A program made the position numbers and the translations under genes. The notes beneath the pieces were generated by a model, which saw nothing but the letters and a program-made list of their open reading frames with translations, made no database searches and was not told where the DNA came from. Of a stretch of DNA of 64,000 bases, positions 39,565 through 50,292 are shown in pieces (the stretch's first letter is position 1; each line of letters begins with the position of its first letter). Source of the stretch: Cardiocondyla obscurior (Eukaryota > Arthropoda > Insecta > Hymenoptera > Formicidae). Location: the NCBI RefSeq assembly GCF_019399895.1, contig NC_091867.1, positions 5,208,001 through 5,272,000 of the forward strand, in the 5' to 3' direction.

Positions 39565-42278
39565 TGTTTTTAGAATTTTAAACGCTATTTAGAAACGCCA
39601 TTAACCGATTGCTAAAATAACTGTAATAATTTTTATTTTATTTTTATTGCGTTCGCCGAAAAAGTAAAAGCGCTCGTCCGCGTTAAAAACGTCAACGAAA
39701 AAGCAAGCTAATTATTTTTTTTTTAACCTTAAATTTATTACACTTCGAAGAGTGACGTTTCGAACGAAGGTTACAAACGCGAAAAAATTTATTACGAGTT
39801 TCATTACCGAGAAATCATGCAGTCTGATATTCATCCCGGCGCTTTTCTTTGCGTTTTACGACGATCCTGGAAGACGATAATTAAGTGGAACGAGTTTAAT
39901 TGCGAACAATAAAGTACAATGTAGTCGAAAGCCGGCGATACTCTCGTGTATGTCTCGGAAAGATTATGTCGGCAGGCGTGGTTCTTTACGCGCATACATT
40001 TATTGGCTGCTAATCAATGAAATCTGCGATCGAGGACTCGGATTTTCTCACGAGACTGCGAAATTCTCGCTGTTGAATCAAATAACGTGGTCCGTCGCAC
40101 GTGTCTCGAGCGATACGGGCATTGATTGCGGGTCGAGCCTGTGATTCGATTATGTTACACGCCCGTGTAATAGTGGCGGGACGTCTGCAGTCGTGAAATA
40201 ATGTCGCGCGATTGATAAATACCACCGGGCGCAATCGAACCAAACCGTAAATTCGCTCCTTCGTAATTTATTGCGTATTTGAGCTCCAGGTTATCCGGAA
40301 TGGTGCAAGTTACACGAAACATTAAACAAATCGAATGAACGTCGCGTTGTGATGAAATTACAATGGCATTCCGATACCCATCCGCGCTGTTTGTCATCCA
40401 ATTGAGGCCTGAAGGTTTTGCAGCCCTCCCCCGTATTTAACTACCGGATCGGAAACATTATCTCGACGCCCTGTGTCGTTTTAGTCTAATCAACGTGTAT
40501 CTTGGCTGGTGTCCAGAAAATCGCGAACAATCGGCGGGAGCTGGGACTTGCCAGCGAAAGGACGATGAATAATAGCAGAAATTTAATTATGTCTGACACC
40601 CCGCGCCGCGCGTAGAATATTGCGCATAAATCCCGAATGGAACGGAAACTCAGGTGATTTGCTTAATTGAGACTGCCTCATTCGCCACCGCAGATCTTAC
40701 GCATTTCCCGGTAGGCACGATCAGTCGAGCCGGCTTCTCTTTCCGTACGTTCTCGGTTTAACGGCGACGATCGCGCTTGATTAATCGAGCTCTGATCTGG
40801 GAATCATCTCGTATCTCACGAGCTGTTATCCGAACCTCAGCCGCAATTCTCGCGGCGCGTTATCACTATCCCTGAATTTTCTGACAACTGCCCGGCAACT
40901 TCGCCGGCGAGCGTCTTCGACACTTGACCTCCGGAATTAAGAACGACGAATAGTTCTGCTCCATTGATTACCGTTACCCCGCCGGTAAAATATACCGGCG
41001 AGGCGAAATCTCGCCGCGTGTCCCGTTATACGATTGATAATACTCGTCGGCGCTCACGGGCCGATTTATTATACACTGTCTATGCGATGTAAATCACACC
41101 GCGCCGCTGCCGCCGTTGCCGTGACGAAAATATCTCACTGTTTTGCGATAATCTTAGTGTACGTGTGTGCGGTGTGATTTATCTCGCGCACGTAATCCAT
41201 CGCGATCAAATTGTCGGGGATAAAATCCGACGGAAACACGCCCGTAACGCCGTGTGTTATTGCGCAAAACTCTGGAAGATGACCGCTTTGCTAGTACCCG
41301 ATGATTCAAGGGGATATCATTAACAATTAAACGCAGATTTTTCAGACGGAGTCGCTTAACGAGTAAATCCAACGATCTTTAAATAATTCGTACGTATTCT
41401 AGCAGCGAGATGTAAAAAAATGAAGCTCTCGAGAGGTGGAAACAATAGCCTGCGGTGATATCGAGTACACTAACGATATTGTCTCGAGTATATGAAGGAG
41501 CCGCGGCAAGCGTGTAGCATACGCCGCACAAAGGACGGGCCAACGTGCACCGGCACACGTGCATTCAACACGCAGGGTCGACGAGACGTGATTCTGGACG
41601 GGTCGAAGACCGACCGTATCACGCCTCCGCGCACACGGTCAACCACCAAGGAGGTCGGGCTAATTCCATTACACCCTTTGTTGTTTACTACGCCCGAGGG
41701 CTCGGCCGTCGGTCACCCTCCCGCCACCCTTTCGCAAGTACTCGCGTAAGGGAGATCGCGTGCATTACGCTCGCGCGAATGCCCGTCCGACGACGACCGT
41801 ATCGCCGAGCCGCGGGGAATTCAGATCGTGCGGCCTTTCGCGTAATACGCGCGTCTCGCCTATCTATCTCTCTCTCTCTCTTGCCTCTGGTCACGATATC
41901 TCGTGTTGCACCGTACGGCGATTCGCGTGCCACGAGCCGACAGGGAGGCGCAGTCTGACTCGCGTTTACGTCCGTTTCGTGAAACCGCGCGTGTCTTCTC
42001 TCTCGGACGGGATATGCGCCAAGTACTTAACCGTTCGTGCCAAGAAGTTCTCCCGAGCATCTTCCGAGACAGGCGATCTCGATAAATTTCGCGCCGTAAT
42101 GGTTATTCCACCCCCGCGTTCTTTTCCGAAAATAACACATGACTCTTAAATGTTTTATCGCGAAATAACGGCGTCCTATCTCTCCCTCGTGATAATTCGT
42201 TATACAAAAATAGTATCGCTGATGAGTTTTTTAATAATTTACATTGCTATTCTGTGTAATCATATTTAGATGAATTAG

Positions 42279-42936
42279 GGAGATACGAGGAAAGAGGTAC
42301 AATTGTTTGAAATGTTTATTCGTGCGGAAGATAAAGGTACGACTACATCATGCCGACGTGCCGTTAAGTATTTATATAATGGGTTCTAATGATATTCCAC
42401 CTTTATTCGAACGAAAAGAAGATAAATTCTTTATAAGAGAGGATTCTTCCGTTGGTACACCGATCACGAAACTTAAGACTGTCACAAATAGCACTGTAAC
42501 ATATCGTATAGTATCTGGTGATGAAGACAACCCGCTTTTTACGATCGACTCTCACGGTCAAATCACTTTGGCGAGACCATTAGATCGAGAACTAAAAGAC
42601 AGTCATTTGATCGGAGTCCTTGCTGAAACAGACTCAAGCCCTCCGCTTACAGCTCTTGCCGAGATCTCTCTTCAAGTATCGGACGAAAACGATCATGCAC
42701 CGAAATTCGAAAGCAATCCGTACGCGATTAATTTGGCTGAAAACATCGAGGAGGGAACATCGATATTAAAAGTTATTGCGCACGATATGGACCTCGGTAG
42801 CAATGGTGAAGTACGTTACTCCTTCGGATCCGATATAGGAGAATTGGCGAACGTTTTTGCGGTAGACGCTTACACCGGTTGGATATCGACATTAGTACAG
42901 CTCGACAAAGAAAAGCAGCCGGAATATAAGTTTCAG
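42279..42936 (+). CDS. kug: kug exon: end of one cadherin repeat plus two more, with apparent frame change
   Basis: The acceptor is TTAG at 42275-42278 and the donor is GTAATA at 42937. From 42279 one frame reads GDTRKEVQLFEMFIRAEDKG, the usual LDREx..Y.L.V.A.D.G strand pattern of a cadherin repeat. From about 42343 the following frame reads LHHADVPLSIYI and then SNDIPPLF, the closing NDxPPxF motif of the same repeat. The two halves belong together but are one base out of register at about 42339-42345. After this, the exon is open through the next NDHAPKF boundary to KFQ at its end. The exact 5' end is less certain than the 3' end. Confidence 0.8.
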
Positions 42937-45900
42937 GTAATATAGATATATATAATTTAAACTAACTTATATATAATTAAAATTTATTTATGTATAATTT
43001 TTTAAATATTGACGCTAGAAAATTTAAAACGTTATTTGTGCAATGATTTTTTTTAGGTGGTTGCCACTGACAATGGAAATCCGAAACACTTTGCGAGAAC
43101 ATCGGTGCATGTCAAATTAAAAGATTATAACGACAACTCGCCTGCTTTTGTCAACGATCGTTACGAGGCTACAGTGAACGAAGACGCTTTACCAGGAACG
43201 GTTGTAGTGAAATTAATTACCGTCGATAAAGACACAGATGTTATTACGCCGATAGAATTTTATATAACATCTGGCGATCCTAGATCGCAATTTCAAATCA
43301 GATCTACCGGCGAAGTGTACGTGGCGAAATCTTTAGACCGAGAAACTACCGATCGTTACGAGCTTCAGATCGTTGGGACTGATGGAAAATATGTTTTTGA
43401 GACAAAAGTAACTGTGCAAATTTTAGATGTTAATGATAACCCTCCGTATTGTCTCAGATACCGTTATAGAGAGATACTTTCCGAGGGTTCGCATCCTGGT
43501 ACTTATGTCTTGACCGTGTTAGCCACCGACTACGACGACGAACCGAATGCGAAATTACGATTTTACTTAACCGGCGACAATAACGATAAATTTTCGTTAG
43601 ATAAGGAAACAGGCGTGCTAAAAACTGTCGGGCAACTCGATCGAGAAACGCAAGCCAAATATTCTTTGACAGCTCACGTGCAGGATCGAGATAAGCCGGC
43701 TTGGGAATGTTCGTCACAGTTGGAGATTCTCGTTTCCGATCTCAATGATAACGCACCGAAATTTACTATGTCAACTTATAGCAGCTCTTTGCCCGAGGAT
43801 GTCGAAATTGGCACACTCGTGACGAAAGTACACGCTACAGACAATGATATTGGTATTAATCGGAAGATCCGGTACGAATTTATTGACTCTGCGGATGGCC
43901 ATTTTCATATTGCGGCGGATAGTGGAATAGTCACGCTGGCTAAGCCTTTGGACAGGGAAACGAAGGCTATGTACAATGTAACAATTCAGGCGCTTGATCA
44001 GGGCACTCCTCAACTAATGGGAGCCGCTTCTCTTATCGTTAATGTACAGGATATCAACGACAATCCGCCAGAATTCACTTCCAAGATTTACTTTGCAAAA
44101 GTGCCTGAGATTTATGCAGTTGGTACTGAGGTAGCACGAGTGCTCGCTACTTCTAAAGATACAGGTGTAAATGCCGATATATATTATTCGATCGTCGGGG
44201 GAAACGAACATAAGAAGTTTCAAATAGACGCCAAGACGGGCGTTTTGACTATTGCCGAACAGCTGGATTATGAACGCGCTCGCGATTATTTTCTCACTAT
44301 TCAAGCAGTCGATGGAGGTATTCCACCGCTAAGCAATCACGCTACCGTTAATATTACCGTCACCGATAGTAATGATAACACACCTATCTTCAGCGAAGTA
44401 TCGTACAGAGCTTTCATAAAAGAAGATGCGAAAATTGGAGAGCAAGTTACACAAGTAAGTTTTTTTGAAATCTAATTACTTGCATAATAAATAATGTATA
44501 AATTTATACTAATTATTTGAAAAATATAAATTATGTGCAATGCAAAAGTATATGTCTTATTTATAAAAATACGTTGTTTCAGGTATATGCAAATGATTTA
44601 GATAGTGAAGAGAATGGTAACTTATCGTATTATATAGAACGTGGCGATAGACAAAAGCAATTTTCCATCGACAGAAAAACCGGACAAATAACTGTCGCCG
44701 CGCCATTGGATCGAGAAGAAGTTAGTGTCAAATATAATTAACCATAATATCTATTTATGCTTATAATTATAAACATAAATTAATTATTAAACGTTCTACT
44801 TTCTTTTTCAGATTGCGAATTATATATTGGAAGTTCATGCTCGTGATAATGGCATACCGACACTTTCAAGTTTTGTGATGGTAAATATCGAAGTTCTGGA
44901 TGCAAATGATAACCCGCCGTTGTTTTCCCACCCAAATTACACGGCTGTCGTGCAAGAAGATAAACCACTTGGGCACACGGTTTTACAATTTGTCGTCACC
45001 GATGCGGACGTTGAACCGAATGCCGAACCGTACACTTTTGACTTCCGTTCTGGGAATGAGGGAGACGCGTTTCGATTGGAACAGGATGGTACTTTGCGAA
45101 CGGCAACGAAATTTAATAACAGAGTAAAAGATAAATACGTATTGCACATCCGAGTATTCGATAATGGTAGCCCGCCACTGTACTCAGACGCATGGGTTGT
45201 AATCAAGGTGATTGAAGAATCGCAGTATCCACCGGTAATAACGCCTCTTGAAGTTATTATTAATTCTTACATGGATGAATATCCAGGTGGCATTATCGGG
45301 AAAGTGCACGCGACCGATCAAGATCAATACGATTCGCTTCTATTCAGTTTAATACCATCCTCGCTGATCCCGAGCACCGATCTCTTTCAAATAGACAAGA
45401 TCGATGGCACGTTAGTCGCTTTGCCCAGACTCGACGTGGGTGAATATAGAATAAATGTTAGCGTGACGGACGGCAAATTCCACTCTTACTCCGTCGTGAA
45501 AGTTGACGTCGATCTGGTAACTGAGAAGATGCTCGAGAATTCGGTGATCGTGAGATTTCGAGAGGTTAGCCCAGAGGATTTTATGTTGAGTCACCGCAAA
45601 GGTTTCGTTAGAACTGTTCGCAATGCAATGAACTGCCGACTTAAGGACATAATTATTATTAGCGTGCAGCCATCATCTGATGAAACGAATTTAATCAAGT
45701 CTCGAACGATTCGTCAGGCAGTTCACAATGATCTTGATCTTCTATTTGCCGTAAAAAAAGCCGCGAATCCTGCGGGTTTATCCGGTTTCTATGCATCGGA
45801 AAGCATACGCGAGGCATTGAATCAGCACGTGGAGGAGTTGGAAGAGTCGACAAAGTTAGTCGTCGAAGAAATCGTCCGATTTAAGTGCAATAAAGGTTAC

Positions 45901-48900
45901 TGTTTCTATGGCGATTGCCAAGACAAGATTACTCTTGACCCTGCTCAAATCACACCTGTGTCTACTGACGTAATGAGTTTTGTATCGCCGCGGCACAAAC
46001 ACAAGATGGAATGTAATTGCAAGGAAGGGTACGCCGGTAATCACTGCGAAGTAGTGGTCAACGAATGCGCCAGAGATCCATGTCCTCTGTTCAAAGTTTG
46101 CGTGCCAGACTCTTCCATTCAAGGATACTCGTGTCAATGTCCTGAGGGATATGCTGGTCAGACTTGTGATATAGATATTTCTAAATGCCACGACGAGTCG
46201 TGTTACATTCCACGGAATCCGATATCTTTCAGTGGCAAGAGTTACGCGCGTTACAAGATTGACAAAGCATTAATAAGACAAACGATCGAAGACCGTCTCA
46301 GTTTATCCTTGAGAATCAGGACGATGCAACCTACTGGTAATCTCATGTATGCGGCGGGTAAGGTAGACTACAATATTCTTGAAATCGTTAACGGTGTGAT
46401 GCAGTACAAATTCGATCTGGGCAGTGGCGAAGGATTGATTAGAGTGAGTAGCGTATACGTGAGTGACGGGCAATGGCACGAAATCCAGCTGGAACGAGAA
46501 AGTAACAGTGCTCGTCTAACAGTAGACGGAAAACATATTGCTCACGGTTCCGCGCCCGGTATCAATGACATCTTGAACCTGCAGTCAGATGAATTGTATT
46601 TAGGTGCCGAGGTGAGACAGCATCCGTCAATCATTGGCTTTGAAGACGTGCAACGCGGTTTCATTGGCTGCATGGATGACGTCAGAATTGCCCGAGTTTC
46701 CGTGCCTTTGCACATGAGCGGTGCCAGTAGTGTAGCAATTCTCAAGCGATTCGCCAACGTTGAATTCAGTTGCGATACGACAACTATTCTAGTACCGCCG
46801 GGTGTTTGCGGCTCGCAGCCGTGTCAGAACGGCGGCACTTGCAAGGACACGGGCAGCGACAGCTACGAGTGCCAATGTCACAGTCGGTTTGCCGGTTTGG
46901 CTTGCGAAATCGATACGGATCCGTGTGCTTCCTCGCCCTGTCTTTACGGCGGGCGTTGCAAAATTTTTCCGGAAGGTGGTGATTACGTCTGTGAGTGTGT
47001 CGGACCAAATCTCAGCGGCAAACGGTGCGAGTTCGGCAGGTACTGCAGCCCGAATCCGTGCAACCACGGAGGAGTATGCGAGGAGGGCAACAATGGTCCG
47101 ATATGCAAGTGCCAGGGCTTCACGGGTGATCGCTGCGAGACCGACATAAATGAGTGCGACGCGAATCCGTGTACGAACGGCGGTACCTGCGTCAACGAGA
47201 TCGGCACGTACAGATGCATTTGTCCGCCGAACATGACCGGACTGAATTGCGGCAATCCCGCCTTCTCCACGCCTATCATATCCAGCCACTTCAACATTCA
47301 ATGGGAGCATCTTGTGTGGATCGGCATCGCGGTGCTGTTAAACGTGTTATTTATCATCATATTCGTCGCCTTCTGGCGAATTCGAACGAAGCGGACCAGG
47401 ACGCGCGCCAACAACATTAACAACGAGACGCGAAAGCAGATTGTTCTGAATTCTGCAAGACCGCACGAGCACGAGTTCAAGCGCAGCTCGAAACTGAGCA
47501 ATTTGGAAGTCATACAGGTATTACCGTTTTTTTTAATTTTTTTTTTTTTTTTTTTTAGACTGATTAGCCTTATCTAAAAGCATGAATTTTTCGAGGGCCA
47601 ACATATATTTGTTCGAAGGCATTATTTCAATATTCGTCTATATAAAAATTGAGATTTTAAAAAACCTCGTTTACAATTACGACGTAATGCCTTCAATTCT
47701 TTGTGGCATATAATCGCTATTTTTTTTTATTATCGACATTGCGTTCGGCGAAACAACCGCTCAGCGAGTGCTCAGTGAGCTCTTGCATTTAATTAGTGAA
47801 TATTTTCAGATTTTAAAGAATATTCTAATCAGATGCAAGAGCTCACTGAGCGTTCAGTGAGCGGTTATTTCGCTGAACGCACTTTAACGTACATTAATGC
47901 TGTTTTATTTTTCGTTTGCTACCATTTGTTTTGCCGTCGTGATACAATCCTTCCCGTGCCCTCGTCGCAGCGGTGATCCCGTTTAAGGTCTACGTGATTC
48001 TTTTTTACAGAGAGAACCTCCCAATGTCCTCCCAGACCCGCCTCCTACACCCCGAGCTCGAACAACGAGCCTGCCACGTACGGTAACTCGGCGGCGGTGG
48101 CTTTAAATAACTTGGACACCCTGCGAAGCTACGGTAGCGCGGGCGACGAACTTGAGAATTTCCCGCCGGATTACTTGCGAAATCTGAATCGCAGCACTCC
48201 TGTACCACCCCCATCCTTGACTCTCGCTAATCCGGTCGGTGGAAACGCAACTGGCAGCGACACGGACAGTCTACACAAGCCCACCTGGCAAGAGCAGATG
48301 CAGCTGGCCTCCTTCATAACGGACACTACCAAAATCAAGAATGGTGAGTGTTCCACTTTCGCGCCCGGTGAAAGAGGAACCTTCCCGGCTGCGTCCGGTA
48401 GCTTTTTACTTTTGATTTCGCTTGTAGCATGTGATCGTAAGGGGTATAGCATTAGGCGATATCCCGGTCTCATCATCTCTTTGACGAAACTTTCCTTTCT
48501 CTCGCTCTGTCTTATTCTCTTTAGTCTCCCGTTGCAATCTCTTCGTCATTAGCGTAGCCAATTATTCAATTAACACTAGCGTGTTTCGTGTTGTGTGCAC
48601 TAACAGACCTGAAACGAGCGAGCCCAGTGGTACCAGAGCTGACCACTGGAGGACTACTACTAAACTCTTCTCGACGGACGTCTCATACGGTTGGGTCTTC
48701 CGTTGCCTCCGTCACATCCATCGAGGATGATCCTCGCATCGTCGGTGGTAAGTCGAGATAGCCCGCTCGTACGGCTCATAATACAGAGTATCCTGCGAAT
48801 CACCTATTGTAATTTTAAAGTTAAAGATTAATCAAGTTTTACAAGCTTATTTACAAGGTGATTTTAAGATACTCGGTATATATACTTGAGTCTTTGCTTT

Positions 48901-50292
48901 TTCGCTTGTACTATTTGTCTTCAATCAAGTACTATTATTTACTTTCGCACCGTTTCCGCCTCTCACTTCTCTCAGCACATCACTATTCTGCATCGCATGT
49001 AGCGTGTCAGAGTACAGTCGTTGTCTGCAATGCTTTTAGGGTATCACTGGGACTGCTCAGACTGGGTCAGACCGAGTCAAAATCCGTTACCTAACATCAC
49101 GGAGGTACCTGGAAGCGAGGTCCCAGACTCGTCTAGTTTCCATAGCAATGAGAGTAATGAATCTAATACTCATCAGTTACCAATGAGTAAGTAATATAAG
49201 TGCATGCGTATTGAGTTACCTTTTTTTAATTCAGCATGGAGTGTTCGATTATTTAATTTTTTTAATGTACACCACAATTATAATATATTTTATGTATTAT
49301 ATTTGTATGCAGCGTTTTTGGATAGAAAATAATTGAGATCATACGGATACAGACAGTAATAATGAAATTAATCAAAAACTTAAAAAACGATTAAATGTAA
49401 AATCTTCCATCACTACTTCGACCGCCACCGGCAGATCGAAATAGTAATGGAAGTCAACTAACGCGAAGTCAAACATATTTTATTAATCATTTTGTTTGTA
49501 TTATATTATATTTTGTTATATTTTAAATTTGATAGAATCGAATGTATGTGATACTGTTCACGATACAACAAAGAAATTTAATAAAAATTAACAACTTAAT
49601 ATTATAATTAACCACATCGACATTTACGCATGACGAAAAATATTATCATTACTTTACTAAGAATATTAATTACAATAATTTTAAATTTTCTTATAATTTG
49701 CTGCTTTGTATAAAAATATAACATGAATAATTTTATTATAGTGCACGGTCCGATAGATCCAACGAGGGATATTGAGACTTTAAACGAAGATCAGGAATCG
49801 GAATATGTCGGTGATTCTGAATGCGGGACTGAGTTCTCAGAGCAGTATCATTGTGCGGAGACGCAGCGTTTAAATCCCCTCGACAGCGGAGGTGAGGGGG
49901 AGTATAAGTACAAGGGTTCCGAGAGCTATTTACGTCATCCAAACACGTACTTGCCTCATTACAATATTCACACTGACACGGAGAACGAGACGAACCCGCT
50001 CAACGGCCGTCTTAGCACCCTCGAATCCGACGAAGAAGAAGACGACGTAGTGCCTTATGGTTTTCCGAGCACCCGCCGTAACCGATGCCACAAAGTGATT
50101 GAGGAGGATGAGATTGGGTCTGTCATCACCACGTTGGAGGAAAGAAACTCGTTATTAGGCGGCGCAACTAGTAATAGCGATCTCTCTACGAATCTCTGCG
50201 AGATCGACGATTCAGAGTATGAGATCGCGGATCAAAAGAGCAACGGGCGCCTATGGTTATCGGGGAATGGCATCACGCAAACCTCAGTGTGA
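42279..50292 (+). CDS. kug: Fat-like protocadherin (kugelei/Fat2 type), C-terminal half, 8 exons
   Basis: Large single-pass adhesion protein. Family knowledge: Fat-like cadherins control planar polarity of the actin cytoskeleton and collective epithelial migration. Exons read from sequence: 42279-42936, 43057-44454, 44583-44720, 44812-47517, 48013-48343, 48607-48747, 49040-49186, 49742-50292 (stop TGA). All introns are GT-AG and phases agree from the second exon on. Order: about eight to nine cadherin repeats (xxDxNDNxPxF boundaries), two EGF-type segments, one laminin-G domain, four EGF domains, a membrane span at 47311-47376, and a cytoplasmic tail with HWDCSDW and PGSEVPDSSS. One LamG plus this tail favours Fat-like over the Dachsous-binding Fat. 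About 2,020 residues lie here; the family has roughly 4,600-4,700, so the N-terminal half is outside the window. The first exon shows an apparent frameshift near 42342. Gene identity is secure; exon ends are my reading of splice consensus. Confidence 0.93.
43057..44454 (+). CDS. kug: kug exon: about five cadherin repeats
   Basis: It starts after TTTTTTTTAG and joins KFQ to VVATDNGNPK in phase 0; the donor is GTAAGT at 44455. It encodes 466 residues with successive calcium-binding boundaries NDNSPAF, NDNPPYC, NDNAPKF, NDNPPEF and NDNTPIF, plus repeated LDRE-type strands (SLDRETTDRY, QLDRETQAKY, PLDRETKAMY, QLDYERARDY). This is typical of Fat-family extracellular repeats, where Ca2+ between repeats makes the rod rigid. 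ORFs on the opposite strand here are shadows. Confidence 0.95.
44583..44720 (+). CDS. kug: kug exon: inner part of one cadherin repeat
   Basis: A short 46-residue exon from VYANDLDSEENGN to PLDREE. The acceptor is GTTGTTTCAG and the donor is GTTAGT at 44721. It joins in phase 0 to IANYILEVHARDNG in the next exon, which completes a cadherin repeat. Reading through the donor meets a TAA within a few codons, which supports the splice. Confidence 0.92.
44812..47517 (+). CDS. kug: kug exon: last cadherin repeats, EGF, laminin-G, four EGFs, membrane span
   Basis: A 902-residue exon. In order: the rest of a repeat closing with NDNPPLF; another closing with the divergent SQYPPVI; a final cadherin-like segment with HATDQDQYD; a juxtamembrane region; EGF-type segments at about 45889-46050 and 46060-46172; a laminin-G domain at about 46221-46692 (SYARYKI...GFIGCMDDVRI); four EGF domains at about 46807-46911, 46915-47034, 47041-47142 and 47146-47250 (CQNGGTC, CLYGGRC, CNHGGVC, CTNGGTC, the last with the calcium-binding INECDANPC start); a hydrophobic helix LVWIGIAVLLNVLFIIIFVA at 47311-47370, continuing to W at 47376; and a basic stop-transfer RIRTKRTRTR. 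It ends at LEVIQ before GTATTA. Confidence 0.95.
47740..47881. repeat. Long imperfect hairpin (MITE-like or hpRNA-like) in kug intron
   Basis: The arms 47741-47790 and 47831-47880 are inverted copies matching at 43 of 50 positions by hand alignment, separated by 40 bp, with weaker pairing continuing into the spacer (ATTAG/CTAAT, AATATT). The stretch CTCAGTGAGCTCTTGCAT is identical between arms. In the kug sense transcript four of the seven mismatches become G-U pairs. It sits 222 bp after the transmembrane exon and 131 bp before the tail exon. A miniature inverted-repeat transposon remnant is the simplest reading; no transposase or clear target duplication was seen. Confidence 0.75.
48013..48343 (+). 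CDS. kug: kug exon: proximal cytoplasmic tail
   Basis: The conserved tail frame (CPPRPASYTPSS, then NNLDTLRSYGSAGDELENF) is only in register if the acceptor is the second AG of TTTTTTACAGAG, i.e. exon start 48013; the first AG would give another frame. The donor is GTGAGT at 48344 and the exon ends in phase 1. It contains PPDY (48163-48174, a PPxY-type WW ligand) and LASFIT (48304-48321), which matches the WIRS consensus for the WAVE regulatory complex. Functional roles of these motifs are inference. Confidence 0.9.
48607..48747 (+). CDS. kug: kug exon: cytoplasmic tail
   Basis: The acceptor is CACTAACAG and the donor is GTAAGT at 48748, phase 1 to phase 1. It encodes DLKRASPVVPELTTGGLLLN, a Ser/Thr-rich stretch SSVASVTSIEDDP, and IVGG. 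A basic-Ser start and a Ser/Thr cluster followed by acidic residues suggest phosphorylation, which is inference. It is shorter than 60 codons, so it is easily missed. Confidence 0.85.
49040..49186 (+). CDS. kug: kug exon: HWDCSDW tail signature
   Basis: It starts after TGCTTTTAG. With the G carried over from the previous exon it reads GYHWDCSDWVRPSQNPLPNI, then TEVPGSEVPDSSSFHSNESN. This block is the most recognisable conserved patch of the FAT1-3/Fat-like tail and excludes the classical Fat paralogue. The donor is GTAAGT at 49187 and the exon ends in phase 1. It is shorter than 60 codons and missed by simple ORF calls. Confidence 0.9.
   Translation, partial: GITGTAQTGSDRVKIRYLTSRRYLEARSQTRLVSIAMRVMNLILISYQ
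49742..50292 (+). CDS. kug: kug terminal coding exon
   Basis: The acceptor is TTATTATAG at 49733-49741. The A carried from the previous exon plus TG makes Met, then HGPIDPTRDIETLNEDQESE. It is acidic (DEEEDDVVPYGFP) with several tyrosines and ends GNGITQTSV before TGA. The last residues TSV fit a class I PDZ ligand (S/T-x-V), as FAT1 also ends in a PDZ ligand. The ATG at 49723 lies within the intron tract and is not the start. Confidence 0.93.

Larger units (their letters stand above)
30481..42278. other. Non-coding, probable giant kug intron (part 3)
   Basis: It runs up to the acceptor of the first kug exon in the window. GA/CT repeats: 30494-30518, 31091-31121, 31456-31480, 39531-39564, 41868-41881. 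Poly-T at 36441-36456 and poly-A at 38157-38169. A 91-codon frame at 32120-32392 has a more protein-like composition than the rest but no recognised homologue. The stretch 36400-39200 is AT-rich and featureless. No second cadherin exon was found by eye; an exon below about 30 codons could have been missed. Confidence 0.5.

Noticed and set aside
42307..42312. Codon at 42307 as the start of a separate cadherin gene
   Set aside because: It is TTG, not ATG, and lies inside a cadherin repeat; the exon is internal.
42337..42366. Possible micro-intron explaining the kug frame change
   Set aside because: GT at 42337 to AG at 42365-42366 would be 30 nt, too short for a spliceosomal intron, and would delete the conserved LHHADVP segment.
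46789..47310. 173-codon antisense frame under the kug EGF domains
   Set aside because: Shadow of the Cys/Gly-rich EGF coding sequence on the + strand.
47740..47881. Ordinary microRNA precursor
   Set aside because: The stem is longer than a usual miRNA hairpin and matches no miRNA sequence I know; MITE or hpRNA is more likely.
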